Assembly (NCBI RefSeq): GCF_003590095.1
Contig: NC_039488.1
Span: 4,774,001 to 4,838,000, forward strand
Reading direction: 5' to 3'
Source: Trichoplusia ni
Lineage: Eukaryota > Arthropoda > Insecta > Lepidoptera > Noctuidae
Length of the DNA stretch: 64,000 nt
The position numbers and the translations under genes were made by a program. This document shows, in pieces, positions 1 through 13,100 of this stretch. Positions within the stretch are counted from its first letter, which is position 1, and each line of letters opens with the position of its first letter. The notes beneath the pieces were generated by a model. The model was not told the origin of the DNA. It searched no databases and saw only the letters and a program-made list of their open reading frames with translations.

Positions 1-297
1 TGCCGTTAAAGTATAAAAATATGTATTTTCATCTGTAGTTAGCTATAATATAGTGCTCTAAATAAGAGAGCTTTGAGTAGGGTTTTCTGAGTTCAGTTTA
101 GTTGCGCAAGTAAGCAGTAATTTTATTTATCGAAAATGGGTTTTGTTTTTAGAATTTTATCTTCATAATTCAATAAAGGCAAGGCATTCAAAACAAAATA
201 AGGGTGATCATTTTCACGATCACAACTTGGGAATATCAGACTTTACTATAAAACTGTTTAGTCATCCTAAAATACTAATCTAAACTTGTTTCCACAG

Positions 298-487
298 TTT
301 TGAGACTAGCGACGGTACATCTCGCCAGGAGAAGGGAACTCTGAAACAGCTGAGCGAAGACCACCAAGCTCTTGAAGTGACCGGCAGCTACAAGTACGTT
401 GGTACCGATGGCCTGACCTACGCCGTCACCTTCGTCGCCGATGAGCACGGCTTCCAACCCCAAGAGCACGTTGAACACCAACAGTAA
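298..487 (+). CDS. RR-1 type cuticle protein, terminal exon (5' part outside window)
   Basis: Structural protein of the chitinous cuticle. The exon follows a tttccacag acceptor and reads FETSDGTSRQEKGTLK, then GSYKYVGTDGLTYAVTF and VADEHGFQPQ, ending in TAA at 485-487. This is the Rebers-Riddiford RR-1 chitin-binding consensus (G-x-Y-x-Y-x-x-x-D-G-x-x-Y-x-V-x-F-x-A-D-E-x-G-F-x-P), typical of larval soft-cuticle proteins. The first base completes a codon begun in an upstream exon, so the signal peptide and N-terminus lie left of the window. Positions 1-297 look like its intron. Such proteins are usually 100-150 residues, so this exon holds about half. It is encoded on the strand opposite RalGAP alpha, whose open transcript reaches to within about 640 bp. 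The family is certain; the individual member cannot be named. Confidence 0.93.
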
Positions 488-549
488 TCAATAACATTTG
501 ACAAACAATTCGACGCCAAATAAGTCAATGTTTGAAGTTTGTCACTTGG

Positions 550-608
550 ATATTTGATCCAATATTTGTCTAGACTCGGATAGTCTAGACAAATATTGGA
601 TCAAATAT
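550..608. repeat. Perfect 27-bp-arm hairpin in cuticle gene 3' UTR
   Basis: Positions 550-576 and 582-608 are exact reverse complements separated by a 5-nt loop (cggat). It lies about 60 nt after the cuticle protein stop codon and before the poly(A) signal, so it should be in the mRNA and fold into a long stem. Confidence 0.9.
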
Positions 609-729
609 TTGAAGTCTGTTGCACAATATCCAAATTCCAGTATGTGTAGGTTTTACTACATTCACTGTTTATTCACTGTTCTGTTTTTTGTCTTGTATAT
701 TTTTCTACTGCTTTGTTATGAATTTTTGT

Positions 730-735
730 AATAAA
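730..735 (+). terminator. Poly(A) signal AATAAA of cuticle gene
   Basis: Canonical AATAAA about 243 nt after the cuticle stop codon, followed by T-rich DNA. No better signal lies between the stop codon and this site. Confidence 0.7.
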
Positions 736-1125
736 ATGTTATTATGAAACAAATCTTTTATTCCACATCTACCTAAATATAGTTTTTTTTTTGAAATTAT
801 AAAACTTTCTATAAGAAAATGTAATCTCAGAGATCTTGTTTTGACCCCTTCGCAGTCCATAGTATTCTTCCAAGGTTCGTCATAGAGTCCGGTTTGCTGA
901 TCTGTTTAGCTCATCGAATCTTTTTCTTCTATAATCTTATGCCGTGCCCCCATAAAGCTACATTAGGCCCAGACGAAGCCTACCCTCCAAATTAGTCCTA
1001 TCAACGCTAATATATTTTCTATGTAACTTACCTTAAATATCACGGTTGTGACAGCAAGCGTATCTCAACATATCCTTGACGCGAAACAAAACCTATCTTT
1101 AAAATCAAAATTCATTTTAAAATAC
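736..1125. other. Gap between cuticle gene and RalGAP alpha exon
   Basis: I see no exon of either gene here. Because the RalGAP exon at 1126 ends in a GT donor, this stretch should be the start of a RalGAP intron as well as cuticle gene 3' flank. No repeat family was recognised. Confidence 0.5.
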
Positions 1126-4100
1126 CTTGAATATCATGAGCAGTAGCGTCTGGTCGCCATCCTTCTCCTGCATGAGGTAGTTGGGGCCGCACCTGACGGC
1201 GAACTCGGCCAGGCACAGCAGCAGCGAGCCCGCGAGAGGCTTGACCGAGTCGCGAGAACTACTCGGCGATATCTGAGCCAGGCACGCGCATATCCACTTG
1301 ATGATTTTACCTGTACATAGTTATGTAGTTAGTAGGTATATGGTCTATATAGCTATATGAGTATTTTTATATATAAAAATGAATTTCTGTTCGTTAGTCT
1401 AGCTAAAACTCGAGAACGGCTGAACCAATTTGGCTCACTCACACTCTTAAAATATTCGTAGCAATTCAGGGAAGGTTTAAAAGGTTACAGAATATGGAAA
1501 AAATGTTCATCAATTGATAGGTACATAGTTTGCCGGGACCCGTAGTTGGAGTTAAATTTGAATATTTTTTTAAATTTATTTTGTGTTCAGGAAGGTGTGT
1601 CAATTGATTGTTACTGCTATTGTGCTGCTGCATGTTATACTGCACTCATGTGTTATGTTTATCAAATGATAGTTGGGCATGATTTCAAGTTTTAAAAATT
1701 ACATTGTAGAAAAATAAGAAAAGTTGAAGGTAAGAGAAGTTGAATCCTTACCGGCTAGTCCAGGATACATTTCGACGATACGGTCCGTATAGTCAGCTAG
1801 CACCAATACGCAGTCGCTCACAACTTTCGCTATGTTCTTGTTCTTCATCTGCAAAAAAAGTATTTCATGAGAACTGGGATAATTTAAGAACTTAAAAACA
1901 TGAGCTATGGTGTTAGATTTCGTACACGATTCAAAGTTACTTTTGTCTGGATTAATTAACACATATGATGTGATGGTAGCAGGGACGATTTTACTGTTTC
2001 ATTTCTTAAAATTGAGGTGGCATGGTCTAATTCATATTTTTTTAAAGAAAAATATACAATTGACTTCAAATAAAAACTACTGACTTGATGAAACTTTTGT
2101 AGGACTAAATGACTACTATATCGTGTTAAATGTAAAAATAATCAACATAATCGGTTCATGCGGTCCGAAGCTTATGGGTAGAAAACAGAGTAATTGAGGG
2201 CCTCCCTCTGCTTGAAGACGGTTGACAACAAATTTTTAACGAACGAAGTACTTCGGTATCGCAATTTGATCAACACCAACGTTATGTTCCTATAGGAGCA
2301 ACATTTTGTTCCAAGACTACACAAGTGTGCCCTTACCATGAGCATCTGCAGCAGACAGGTGACATACGCGGGCAGCCGCTCGCAGTTGGCGCGCGCGGCC
2401 AGCACGTGCGTGACGTGCGCCGTGAGCGCGCACGCGCCCGCGCAGCGCGCCGCCGCCGCGCCCTCGCGGCGACACACGCGGACCACTATGTTCAGCACGT
2501 GCTCCTGCACACCGGGGGAAGAGGAACATTCATATATACAAACTGGGAAGTTATCAAAGCTATGGAACTAAAAAATAAAAATAGCGGTGTAAGAGTGAAA
2601 ATCAAAAGTAGTACTGTAAAAGATAAACTTTTTTTCCCGAGAAAGTAGAATGATAGTTCTGAAGCATTCCTTTCGGCTAAGTCTTTATCTAAACACAACT
2701 GCGGGCACGTAACCTATTTCAAAATATTGTACATTTACCACTTATAAGTTAAGTTACGCTCCGCAGATAGATTCTGTACTAACTGTCACCAGCGGTTAAG
2801 CCCGCTACAACAAAAAATCGGGATAAAAAATATTCTATATATGTTAATCCAGGTTTCTTTTAATATCTATGTAGCAAATGTCGTCCAGATCCGTTCAATG
2901 ATTTTTGCGTGAAAGAATAATAAACATATGTTACATATACGTTTATAATAATATATTACTACGATAACATACTTTAAGGTCGGGACAGGAGACGGTATTA
3001 TACTGGTGCGGGTAAGGCTGCAGCATGGGCGCGTTCATGAGGCCGTCGGGCAACGCGAGCAATGACCCAAGGAATGTCACGGCGGCCGTGCGAGGACACT
3101 GGAACAAACGAAGATATTAGACAAGTTCCTTAAATTACAGTTTATTTATTATTTAAACTTCCATGTACAATTGTGGTACATAAGGCGGACTTAATGCCGC
3201 AACTATGTATTTGTATAGTTTGTAGCTGTTGACAATTTGGTTGAATCGTTATAGTCGGAACAATAGATGATGTTTATCGATTATTAGTCATCTAAGTTGC
3301 GTCCAAAGACTTTTCTTGTTTATCTTAGTACTGAGATCCTGAGTTTTCTTCTGATAACAAACGCTGCGTAGTCATGTCTCAGGGAAATGGATGAAACCGT
3401 AATTTTAAGTTAATCTTATGTTAATTTTCGATCGCAAACTCAAATAGTCTGTACTGTTTTGTGAGACCCTGTTAACTTAAAAGTTTACCAGAACAGTCAA
3501 TAACAGATTTGATCTTATCCCTGTACCAAACATTTCACCCACAAACCAAGAAGAAAACCGGTTTCTTTTATCAACATGCCGTCAGGAAGGTTTCAAAATG
3601 AAAGTAACTCACGGAGGGTCCCATATCTGAGGAGTTGAGTACGACAGTGGAAGCGTGCACGAAGTCCAGCAGTAGGAGCGAGTAGCCATCGAGAGCCAGC
3701 GAGAGGTACCGCGGCGCCGCGTGCTCTACTAACACGTCTACCACTGAGCGATCCTCGCCGGTCAGACCTAGGGCAAAGGATAATATGCAATTTGTGCGAA
3801 TTTGAATTTTATTCCGTTAAGATAAGATTGGTATTTATTTAAATCAATTCTAGCAATACTCCTTTTATTTAGTGTGAAAATTGAAAAGTTATCTTTGAAA
3901 ATTTATTCTACTTGGACAAGAAAAAGAATTTAGAGATTAACACAAATAAAGGATTACAAAAAACGATCAACAATTTTGGTTAATTATTCTGAATTTCCAT
4001 AATGTTTGAATAAAACAAACAGAAAAAAGAAAAATACTTAAGATAATAGTGAAATTATGAATTAGATTTTGTTTTAATTGACAATAATTGTTTTTGGTTA

Positions 4101-7100
4101 AACATAGCGAATGAGACTGATCTCAAAAGTTGTTCATATCATAGATAAAAAACTTCAGTTTTAACTTTTCTGTGACATACCATGATGTAGCGCTCGTTGG
4201 TACAGATGCAGATGTGCGAGATGCAGGCGGTTGTTGCAGGAGGACGGCGCGCCCGGGCCCTGCGCCTGCGTCGACTCGCACAGCAGCCGCAGCGCCAGCA
4301 GCTTGCCCGACCTTGGGGACAACAACATCGTATTATTAAAGATACGGAAACACAACACACAAGTACACAAAGTACGAACAAATTGTATTCCAACTAAGTC
4401 TACATGAACAAGAAAATACTAAGACCCTCCATTAAAGTTTACACGCTACCGAGGTAAATACAAACGGAGTTATTCGATCCTCTTTTTTGTGTCCCCATTC
4501 CATCTTCCACAGATTCTTCTTCGCACAGATCACATCACCGAGTAACTAGTCACTGAACAAAACACTCCTTTGTCCATTCCACTAATTTCGTAACATAGCT
4601 ATAGAGTAACAGCGCCTGTCACTGCTCCATTGAACGCTTGCTTCATTAGATTTCACAATGTTATTTAGACATTTAGGCTAATCGAATGTTTGAAATTAGA
4701 TTGAGTCATAATAATAACAAGAGGTTTGAACAATAATCGCGGTGGATTGTAAATAATAACAGACCTGTGCGAGGGGGGCAGCGCCTCCGCCTCGAGACAC
4801 CAGCCCGCCACCAAGTTGAACGGCACATGGATCTCCGTGTTGCCATTCAGCGTCTGATTCGCACTTATCTGTAATAGGAACCACATATCACTACAAAGTC
4901 ACTAAGATCTCCGTAATTTTTCAAAATTAATAAAAAAAATAAACAAAAGCCACACGGTGCCTCTACCCTGTCATCTTCGAACGACTTCTGGTGTGGATCG
5001 TTGTTGTTAAGAAATTTATCTTCATTTTTAAACTCCATTTAAAAATATTATGGTTTCACACGACTATGCACCACGATATCAAATTCACACGTCGTGAGAA
5101 TCTAAACGATGTTAAAGTCACACATCTTTTTAAAGTACCCTCAGTGCAAGTTATAAATAAATTGTATACATTCATAAACAACGACCTCTTTCTTCCTGAT
5201 TCTCCTCAGGAGCCTTCTTTTTCCTGCTCTTCTTTCGCATTGGCAGTCTTTAAAAACTTTCGACTTGGACAACAGTTCGCACAAACTAAATAAAACCATT
5301 CACTGGACACGCCACTAAGCGACCGCTTAGAAAACATGCAGACGCCACAATAAACTCTTATTTATGAAAACAATAAACAAATAATACAATAGCAGTGATG
5401 AATGCGTATGATTTTTCTATTGGACCATCTGCCAAACAGTGACAGATATGAGTGATAAGTTACTCCAGCATGGCTGTATTTCTGATAAACATTAACAGAT
5501 GGCTAGTTGGCTTTGGACAACATGATTTCATTATATAATTGTTTACTCAAGGTACCGGTTCAATTTGAGCGTATTAAATGTGTTCGATACCAGGTAAACA
5601 TTGTTTGTTGGCGACGTGGGTGGGTGTTAGGTAAACGAACTCGAATTAGCAGATTCTTGTACAAGTACTTGTGTGCATGACATTTAAATTTGAATGGTAT
5701 AAAAGATTGACTACAGATGTGTGATAAAGTTTCAATTTTATCATTTAGGTGACATTTGATTTGAGTCAGAGTAGTTAATACATTTGTGCCATTAATAATG
5801 ATTATTATTGTGATAATTTAGGAAATTATGTTAGTTTATAAAATCAATGACAATTAGTACACTCGCAAACAAAATACTGCATGGATAGCCGAGTGGATAA
5901 GGTCACCACTATGGCAAATCGACTGTGCGCGACGTGTCGCGAGTTCGATTCCCGCGTACGAAAACCGCTTGTGTGATCCACGAGATGTCTTTGTGCATGT
6001 GACTCGAATCTTAGTAAAACCTCTTGCGACTAAAAGGATCTTCTTTCATAGCGCATCGGAAATTATTAAAAAAATCTTTAAACAGGAAAATGAATTGTTT
6101 ACGTATGGCTCTAAAATTCAATAAAACACTAACCGCATCGACCCAATTCCAAATAATGTCCATTACTGACCTTGTTCTTATATTAACTGGAATAATAAAG
6201 AGGATATAATAAACAGTTTAACAACAAACGTGTGTCATCAAGGTATAAACGGAGTAACTTTACGGAAATTTTAATTCTAAAAATAAAATTAACTACTCAT
6301 CGGCAATTTTTAGGGGCAAACACGCTGTTTAACACTTCTTAATATTACTACACTTAAATTTATAAGTAAAATATCAGCCTTATATATAAATACACAAACT
6401 TTTGACTAACATTAACAAGTTTCAAATTAAGTAATAAAAATATACATTTATGTATTTTTATTGAAACAGATGTGAAAGAAAAATGGTTTTACTTTTAACA
6501 TATACGGATAAATGTCATAGTTTTTAAAATCTTAACGATCACAACACTAGAAGCAGATCACTAATACGTTAATGATTTCCAGATACACAAGCACGATTAA
6601 ATATATTTACTTAAAACACTGAATTATATTGTGAAGTTTCTCTCCCTAAAGCGATTCGTCAAGGTCGTTCTCGAGCTGAAATCATGAAAACAAAGAAAAA
6701 CCGCGAAAGCAATGTGACGTAACTGGTGGTCATTTATATTCAATAGACCATGGCTGTATTGATGGGTATTGAAGACAATGTTCTTGTATAGGCTAGTTAT
6801 TCTTTGAATGAAGATTTAGGATTTGAACAACGTTTTTGTCAGCTAAATTAATAGCTAGATAATGTTATACGAATTCGCTTCGGCACTGTGTAATGAATTT
6901 CAATACATTGTATGATACATTTTGCGCCTACAGTATCATCAGATAGTGACGTCATGATCGGCGGATCCTTTATTAAGGGAATCTATGTGGTTTAAGTCTA
7001 TTAATTTTCTTATTAAATCTAATTAGTATCGACATTCTATTTAACTCTTACGAATATTCTGGGGTTTATGTGGCAACCAGAAGGCTAATTTTCCATTTGA

Positions 7101-10100
7101 AATTTCGATACAATCATGATAAAAAATATCGTAATCAAACAAGAGAAATACATTAGCCACCTGAGTCATTTGTTTTAGTAATATCTTGTGTAAACAGAGG
7201 CGCGGCTTCAATATTGATAAGCGTATCTAAGACATCTGAGTTATAAAGGGGTGAATCGGAAGTGTGGTTAAATCTTTACCATGCTTATTCAAGCAACGAC
7301 ACTCTTTTAGGATACGTTTCATAACAGGGTTATGAAACGTATCTATTCTACCTATCGCAAGGATAGCCGCGTGTTTGATGCCACTACGCCAAATACACTG
7401 TGCACGAAGTGATGCGGGTTCAATCCACGCAACAAGCGATTGTGTTTTCATGAATACTTGTTTTGAGTTTGGGTGTCTTTGTGCATGTGACTTTTATATC
7501 TTTGATTCACTACATCTTTGGTCACCTTAAGTTAAAGATTTTATTAAGAAAAAATCATGTTATTTATGTTAACCTGTCCCTGTTATGAAAAAATCACCAA
7601 TGAAATGTCACAAGAGCAATGTATTAGGGTATTACCTTGAGCAGCGTGGTGTTGAGGTGTATGAGATAGTTGTAGAGGTTGGCGTGCGCGTGCGGGTCGC
7701 GCAGCAGGTTGGGGTCGCCGAGCGCGGCCAGCATGCGGCGCCACAACACGGCCGCCACGTCGGGCAGCCAGCCGCGCGCGCGCCCGCCCATCACCACGCC
7801 CACGCCCTCCCCGCCCCCGCCGGCCCCGCCCAGCGTCTCGCACGACTCGTTCTCCGTCCATTCTGGTATACCGATATCCAATGAACCTACTATCTCTTTA
7901 TTATTAATCTAAGACATATATGCAGTGTATTACATGTTTTGTTTTGTCGCCACTGCGTCAATAAGGCTGCTATTGTATGAGACGTCATATTTTTAAATAA
8001 TATTCCTCGAAAAGTTTAAATTTTGTTTATCAGAGCACTGTAGACTCGTACAAAAACAGCCTTAATTGCTAATAGCTCCTAACTCTTGTAAAAACTTCTA
8101 AATACGAACTCAGATTATTTTTTAATTCATTATGAAATCACTTTGTGACTGAGTTTTATAATCGCAGTAGCTTATAAGAGTGAAGAGACATCAGAAGACG
8201 ATCACAAAAAGTAGAAGCAAGAGTACTTACCGACATTCCCTCCATCGGAGGCCAGATCTATCTGTAATGGTGAATCCTTGATGGAGCTGCTTTCTACGCC
8301 ACTAGATGGCGCTGGTGACGGAGAGCGGGAGCCTGAAAACAGGGCAATATGAAAGAAAGCCCTAACAATATATTGTTTGTATGGAAAGTAAAGAAAAACA
8401 TACCACTTGCGGAGTCCCTCTCCTCTTGCTGCGATGAATTCCGTAACGAATCTAAAGAATACCATCTTCTTGTTGGCTTGTCGTTGACCGGTTCTTTGGT
8501 ATCTGTTTATGGAAAAACAAATTGAAAATAACGGTAAAAAATATATCGAAATATTACAAAAACATGCTAAAGGTATCGTTAAATATTTCACGTACCCGTA
8601 TGCGCTTGCGCATGTTTCGTCAAATGAGGGTCGCTCCGACATCTAGTGAGCTGTCGTCGTGTGCTTCCAATTTCCTTGCGTGGATGGGGCTCGTGGCCTG
8701 ATTTTGGAGATTTTCCTGAAAATAAAAGTTAGGTAAAGTGAACGATAATAGAGCAACCAGAAAGCTAAAACGTTTGCTGGAAAACGCGACCGTTTGCAAA
8801 TGACCTTTTACGCTCTCTCAGCCTACCTTTTACGCTCTTCTTTAGATCTAGCAAGAACACGCTTGACATACGTACCGGGCGTCCTGGTGGCACTATGAGC
8901 TAGAACGGCGGCGGCATGATGCGGCAGCGCGGGGCGTGGTAGCGGCGCCGGGGCCGCAGCCACCCGCCGGCCTCCCCGCCCTCTGTCCCCGCTCACACTT
9001 TCCGATAAGTCCAGAGAGTACACGTGCCGAGCGAGCACACGAGTTAAGGTTTCCATTGTTTTCTGGAACAAAAATAAATGCATGTAATCATGACACAATC
9101 TAACGTTCACATTATAAAGACTACAAAAATTAAAAAAACACGGTCTATATTTTGATAGTAACTATCGTGAGAATGATTCATTATTAAATTAAACCAATTT
9201 AATAAAAAACAGTCTAGTTAGGGCGTGCTCATCAGCAATATTTTGGATCATGGGAACGGAAATGTACAGAAAAGTTTTATATGAAACTTACCGCCCATTC
9301 CTTAATAAGATCTTCCCAATGCGTGAGCCTGGACAAAAGTTCCATAAAGTTCTGCCAGAGCTCCGGCTTCACAGCAACATTCAGATTCGCCTTTATCCAC
9401 GTCACGATCAGGGTTTGAAAAAGCGCTGGCGCCAGAAAACCTCCTAAAAGAATAGCGCGTTATATACCCAGTTGCTACAAGTACACAATTTTTACAATAG
9501 TTTATTTTAGAGTAGAATGTCTCACCTAAAGATTCTTGTTTCCGTTTCGGTGGTACTTTGGTTAGCACCAACGATGTGATTTGCAGTAACACGAGCAGCA
9601 ACTGTTCCCTGTTGGCATAAAGTAACTCAGTAAACTGCTCGATGATTCTTGGCACATACCGCGGAAAATGCTTGGGAGAGGGACTAAGTTCTTTGGTCGT
9701 TGGACAGAAAGCTGCAACGGACTCGAAACCAAAAATGGAGAAATGGTTTCGAATGAGCGACTTGTGTCAATAAGAAAATAAGTACAATGATAAGATGATT
9801 GCTTAGGTATTTGATGGCAATACTTCTAAACGTCTTTTTTACTTTACAGATGTTCCTAGAAAAATACTAAAGAATTGATTATAATTGACAGGATTGACGA
9901 CTGATCATTCAATAGCTCGAGAAGTCCAGGTCACGCTACTCACCAAGTATTAGCGTCCATAGCGACATGCATAACCATATATCTGTATATGTTGAGCACT
10001 CGCTTGCAAGTGTCCGTCTGTTCCTCCAACAGCTGTTGCTGACTGAGCGCACCAGGCGGCGCCACCGGCGACGCTGATGCCAGGAACACGTTCGCCGCTT

Positions 10101-13100
10101 GCGTCATGAAGATTTGTAGCACGTTCTGTAACGAGTATTATAATTCAATATTTTTATAGAAATAGGTTTATGTCTTTGTATTTTTAAAGAGATGATATTA
10201 CGATAGGGTCATTCCAACCTTACGTAATTTAAACATTCCTGAATGAGACCTTACAATTGATCTAATTTTCAACTAGTATTGGTTCATACGCAACTGTAAA
10301 TTATGAACTCTGAATATTTACAAATTATTTTGGACTGGCTGTGAATAAGGGTTACATTGAGAAAACATTACTTTCTATATTTACAAACATTTAACACATT
10401 CCTAGCACTATAGACGAAAGATAAACAGCTAGTTTACCTGCAGGCCAGCACGCACCATAACATTGTCCCGGCCCACCGCGCCGAGGTAGGAGTCGTTGCG
10501 CAGACGTCGCGGCGGCGCGGCCGGCTCGCCCCCTCCCTGCTGCTCGAACGTATTCTCCACCAAGAAAGGAGGGATTTCTGCCACCTATGCAGGCAAAGAT
10601 ATTACTGTTATTTAAAAATATAAATATATTTTAAATGCCGACAACATCACATACATTATTTGACCCCAAAGTAAGTTGCTAAAGCACTTGTGTTATGGAA
10701 TTCAGATACAACGAAGGTACCACAAACACCCAGACCCGAGACGGGGATCGAACCCGGGACCTCAAAGCTAGCGACACCTTGTAACCGGTGCGTACGTCAC
10801 TCGACCACGGAGTCGTGGAAAAAAGAAGGTGACTTTCATATTAGGCTAATTTTAGAACTATAATACAATATGTTGTATATAGTTGATTAATTATAGTACA
10901 ATTTGGTACATAGAGCATTTTGCAGGTGCAATTGATATCAACCCGGGCGAAGACACAGGTATTAGCTAGTATAAAGATATATGGATTTGCAAGATTATCT
11001 GATACTAGCTGTTGCCCGCGACTTAGTCCCCGTGGGTATCTTCGCTCCTATTAGTCGTAGCGTGATGGTTTATAGCCTAAAGCCTTCCTCGTTGAATGGT
11101 CTATTCAACACAAAAAGATTTTTTCAATTCGGACCAGTAGTTCCTGAGATTAGCGCGTTCAAACAAACAAACGAACAAAAAAACAAACTCTTCAGCTTTA
11201 TATATTAGTATAGATTAAGGTTTGAAAAACTATTGTTTATGTTATCAATTTATTTGAAGTTTAAAGTATTTTTGGCAATACGCTGATATGCTTAGCGCAG
11301 GTGGCCAGATATCGCAAGGCAGATTATGGAATTCGAAGAGTGTGAAATAGGACTTATTGCTTAGTAGCGAAATTTGAAGCAAATTTAAAAATTCTACAGT
11401 TTTCTTCTTCTTTCATTGAAGTAATTCTTCTTTAATATAAGTTCTTCTTTTTTATTTTACGCAGTTTTATAATATTTAAGGTTTTCTACAGTTATCATTG
11501 TATATTATGATTAGATGGCTAAAGTGTCCAATACGCTTTTGTAAAGTCAAAATAATATAAAAGTTACTAATAGTAACGAAATAATTGTGCTCCAAATAAA
11601 TTTGTAGAAACATTTACTATTGTTTGTTATTACCACTAAACACATATCATGATCTTATTCAGTAGCCTATAACGTTATCACGGCATATCATTATCATAGT
11701 TTATAACTCCAGTGGGTGTGATTAGCGGGACGCCGCTTACTAGAAACCGAGTCAGCCAAGCATGTGACTACGCTAATGTGCCATGAGATCGCTACTGTTT
11801 CTTGCTGTTAACCATCACATAATTGCCGACACCTTGAATTGTCACAATAGATAGTAAAAAGAGCTTTATTGGACAACCAAGTGTCAACTTGAGTCTCATT
11901 TGTTTTTTCATTTTTAATTAAAAATCCTTACAAACTACTCCCGAGAAAATCTAATAACTATCCAATAGACTTGTTATTAGACTAATTTATAACGGCTTGT
12001 AATGTTCTGCTGGGAGGCTGAGGATTCTGTACTTTACCAAAGCTGGACAAACGCCACTTTCCATAAACTTTCCGATCAATTATTCATGATACCTACGTAC
12101 CTACTTCAACCTACGATAAAACTACTACAAAAATAAATCAAAAATTTACATTCATCTGAATCCAGTCCTTATAGAGTGCTATGACGCGTCTCACAGCGGG
12201 TGCGTGGGAGAAAGGCAGCAGGAAGGCTTGACGCAGCACTTCTATCGTGAAGTCGACGTGTTCGCGTGACGAACAGCACAGCACGTCACGCACTACCATT
12301 TCAGAGCTTAACTCCTCGAAGACACCGGATCCTGGGAATGAAGACATTTTTTTTAAGGGAGTTTATGCGATGTTCTAAACTACTTTGTGCTACAGGAACA
12401 TAAATATTTATGTTAAATTCTTATGTGTGGCTGTACAATTAAAATAATGATTGATTTAGCTTTTAATACTCAGATAAAGGAAACCATTTCAATTAACTAG
12501 TCCTAGTTAAGTTATTAAATTGAAATTCTTGAGCAGAAATATTTCATATACCTGATTCTAAACTCGGATGTGGAGTATTAGAAGCGGAATCATGTGACGA
12601 CGCTCTGCTGGAGTCTGATGGATGTCCAACAGTGAAGGAAGTCTCCTCCTCATGGTGCAGCGAGGCGGCTGGCGTGGGCGTGTTGGAGTGCGGCAGGTGC
12701 GAGCCCGTGCTGGTCATGGACGACGGCTGCCCCCCCTCACTGCCCTGCTTCTTCATGAAGTGCGCGTAACTAGCCACCCACTTGATCAGCGTGACTCTGC
12801 ATAGTACGTAGTCGTCCTCCAGTATGTTGTGTTGGACTGGCAGTTCTGTGAGGAATTATTGTGGTATAAATTGATGTTAGAAATAATAAATTAAAATAGA
12901 GGTTGATTCCTTGCAATCGGTTGAACATAGCTAAACCTAGTTAAAGAGCAGGTTACGGAGCTTTAGGTATTTCGTATTGTAAATATAATTTTTCAAATGA
13001 ATAAGTTTTCCGTAATTGTACGAATCATCATCATTGACTTAAAACGGATTTTCATCATCATAATAAAAAATCCTGATTTAAAAAATGAATCTGCAACATT

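Larger units (their letters stand above)
4869..7635 (-). other. Large RalGAP alpha intron with SINE fragments
   Basis: The intron lies between the exons at 4765-4868 and 7636-7886. It holds two related tRNA-derived SINE fragments (about 5877 and 7357) and a short-loop hairpin (7311-7343). Otherwise it is AT-rich with no supportable exon. Confidence 0.7.
10585..12149 (-). other. RalGAP alpha intron carrying SINE and LINE fragments
   Basis: It holds a family B SINE (10632-10816) and a LINE-type 3' end (11004-11215). The rest is AT-rich with no exon signal that I can support. Confidence 0.7.

Noticed and set aside
2172..2648. Several open frames on both strands around 2,300-2,500
   Set aside because: Shadows of the GC-rich RalGAP exon 2337-2504, whose true frame is fixed by splice phase.
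5879..5970. Possible tRNA gene with A and B boxes
   Set aside because: The 5' and 3' ends do not pair as an acceptor stem, and the same sequence with a common tail recurs elsewhere in the window. It is a SINE.
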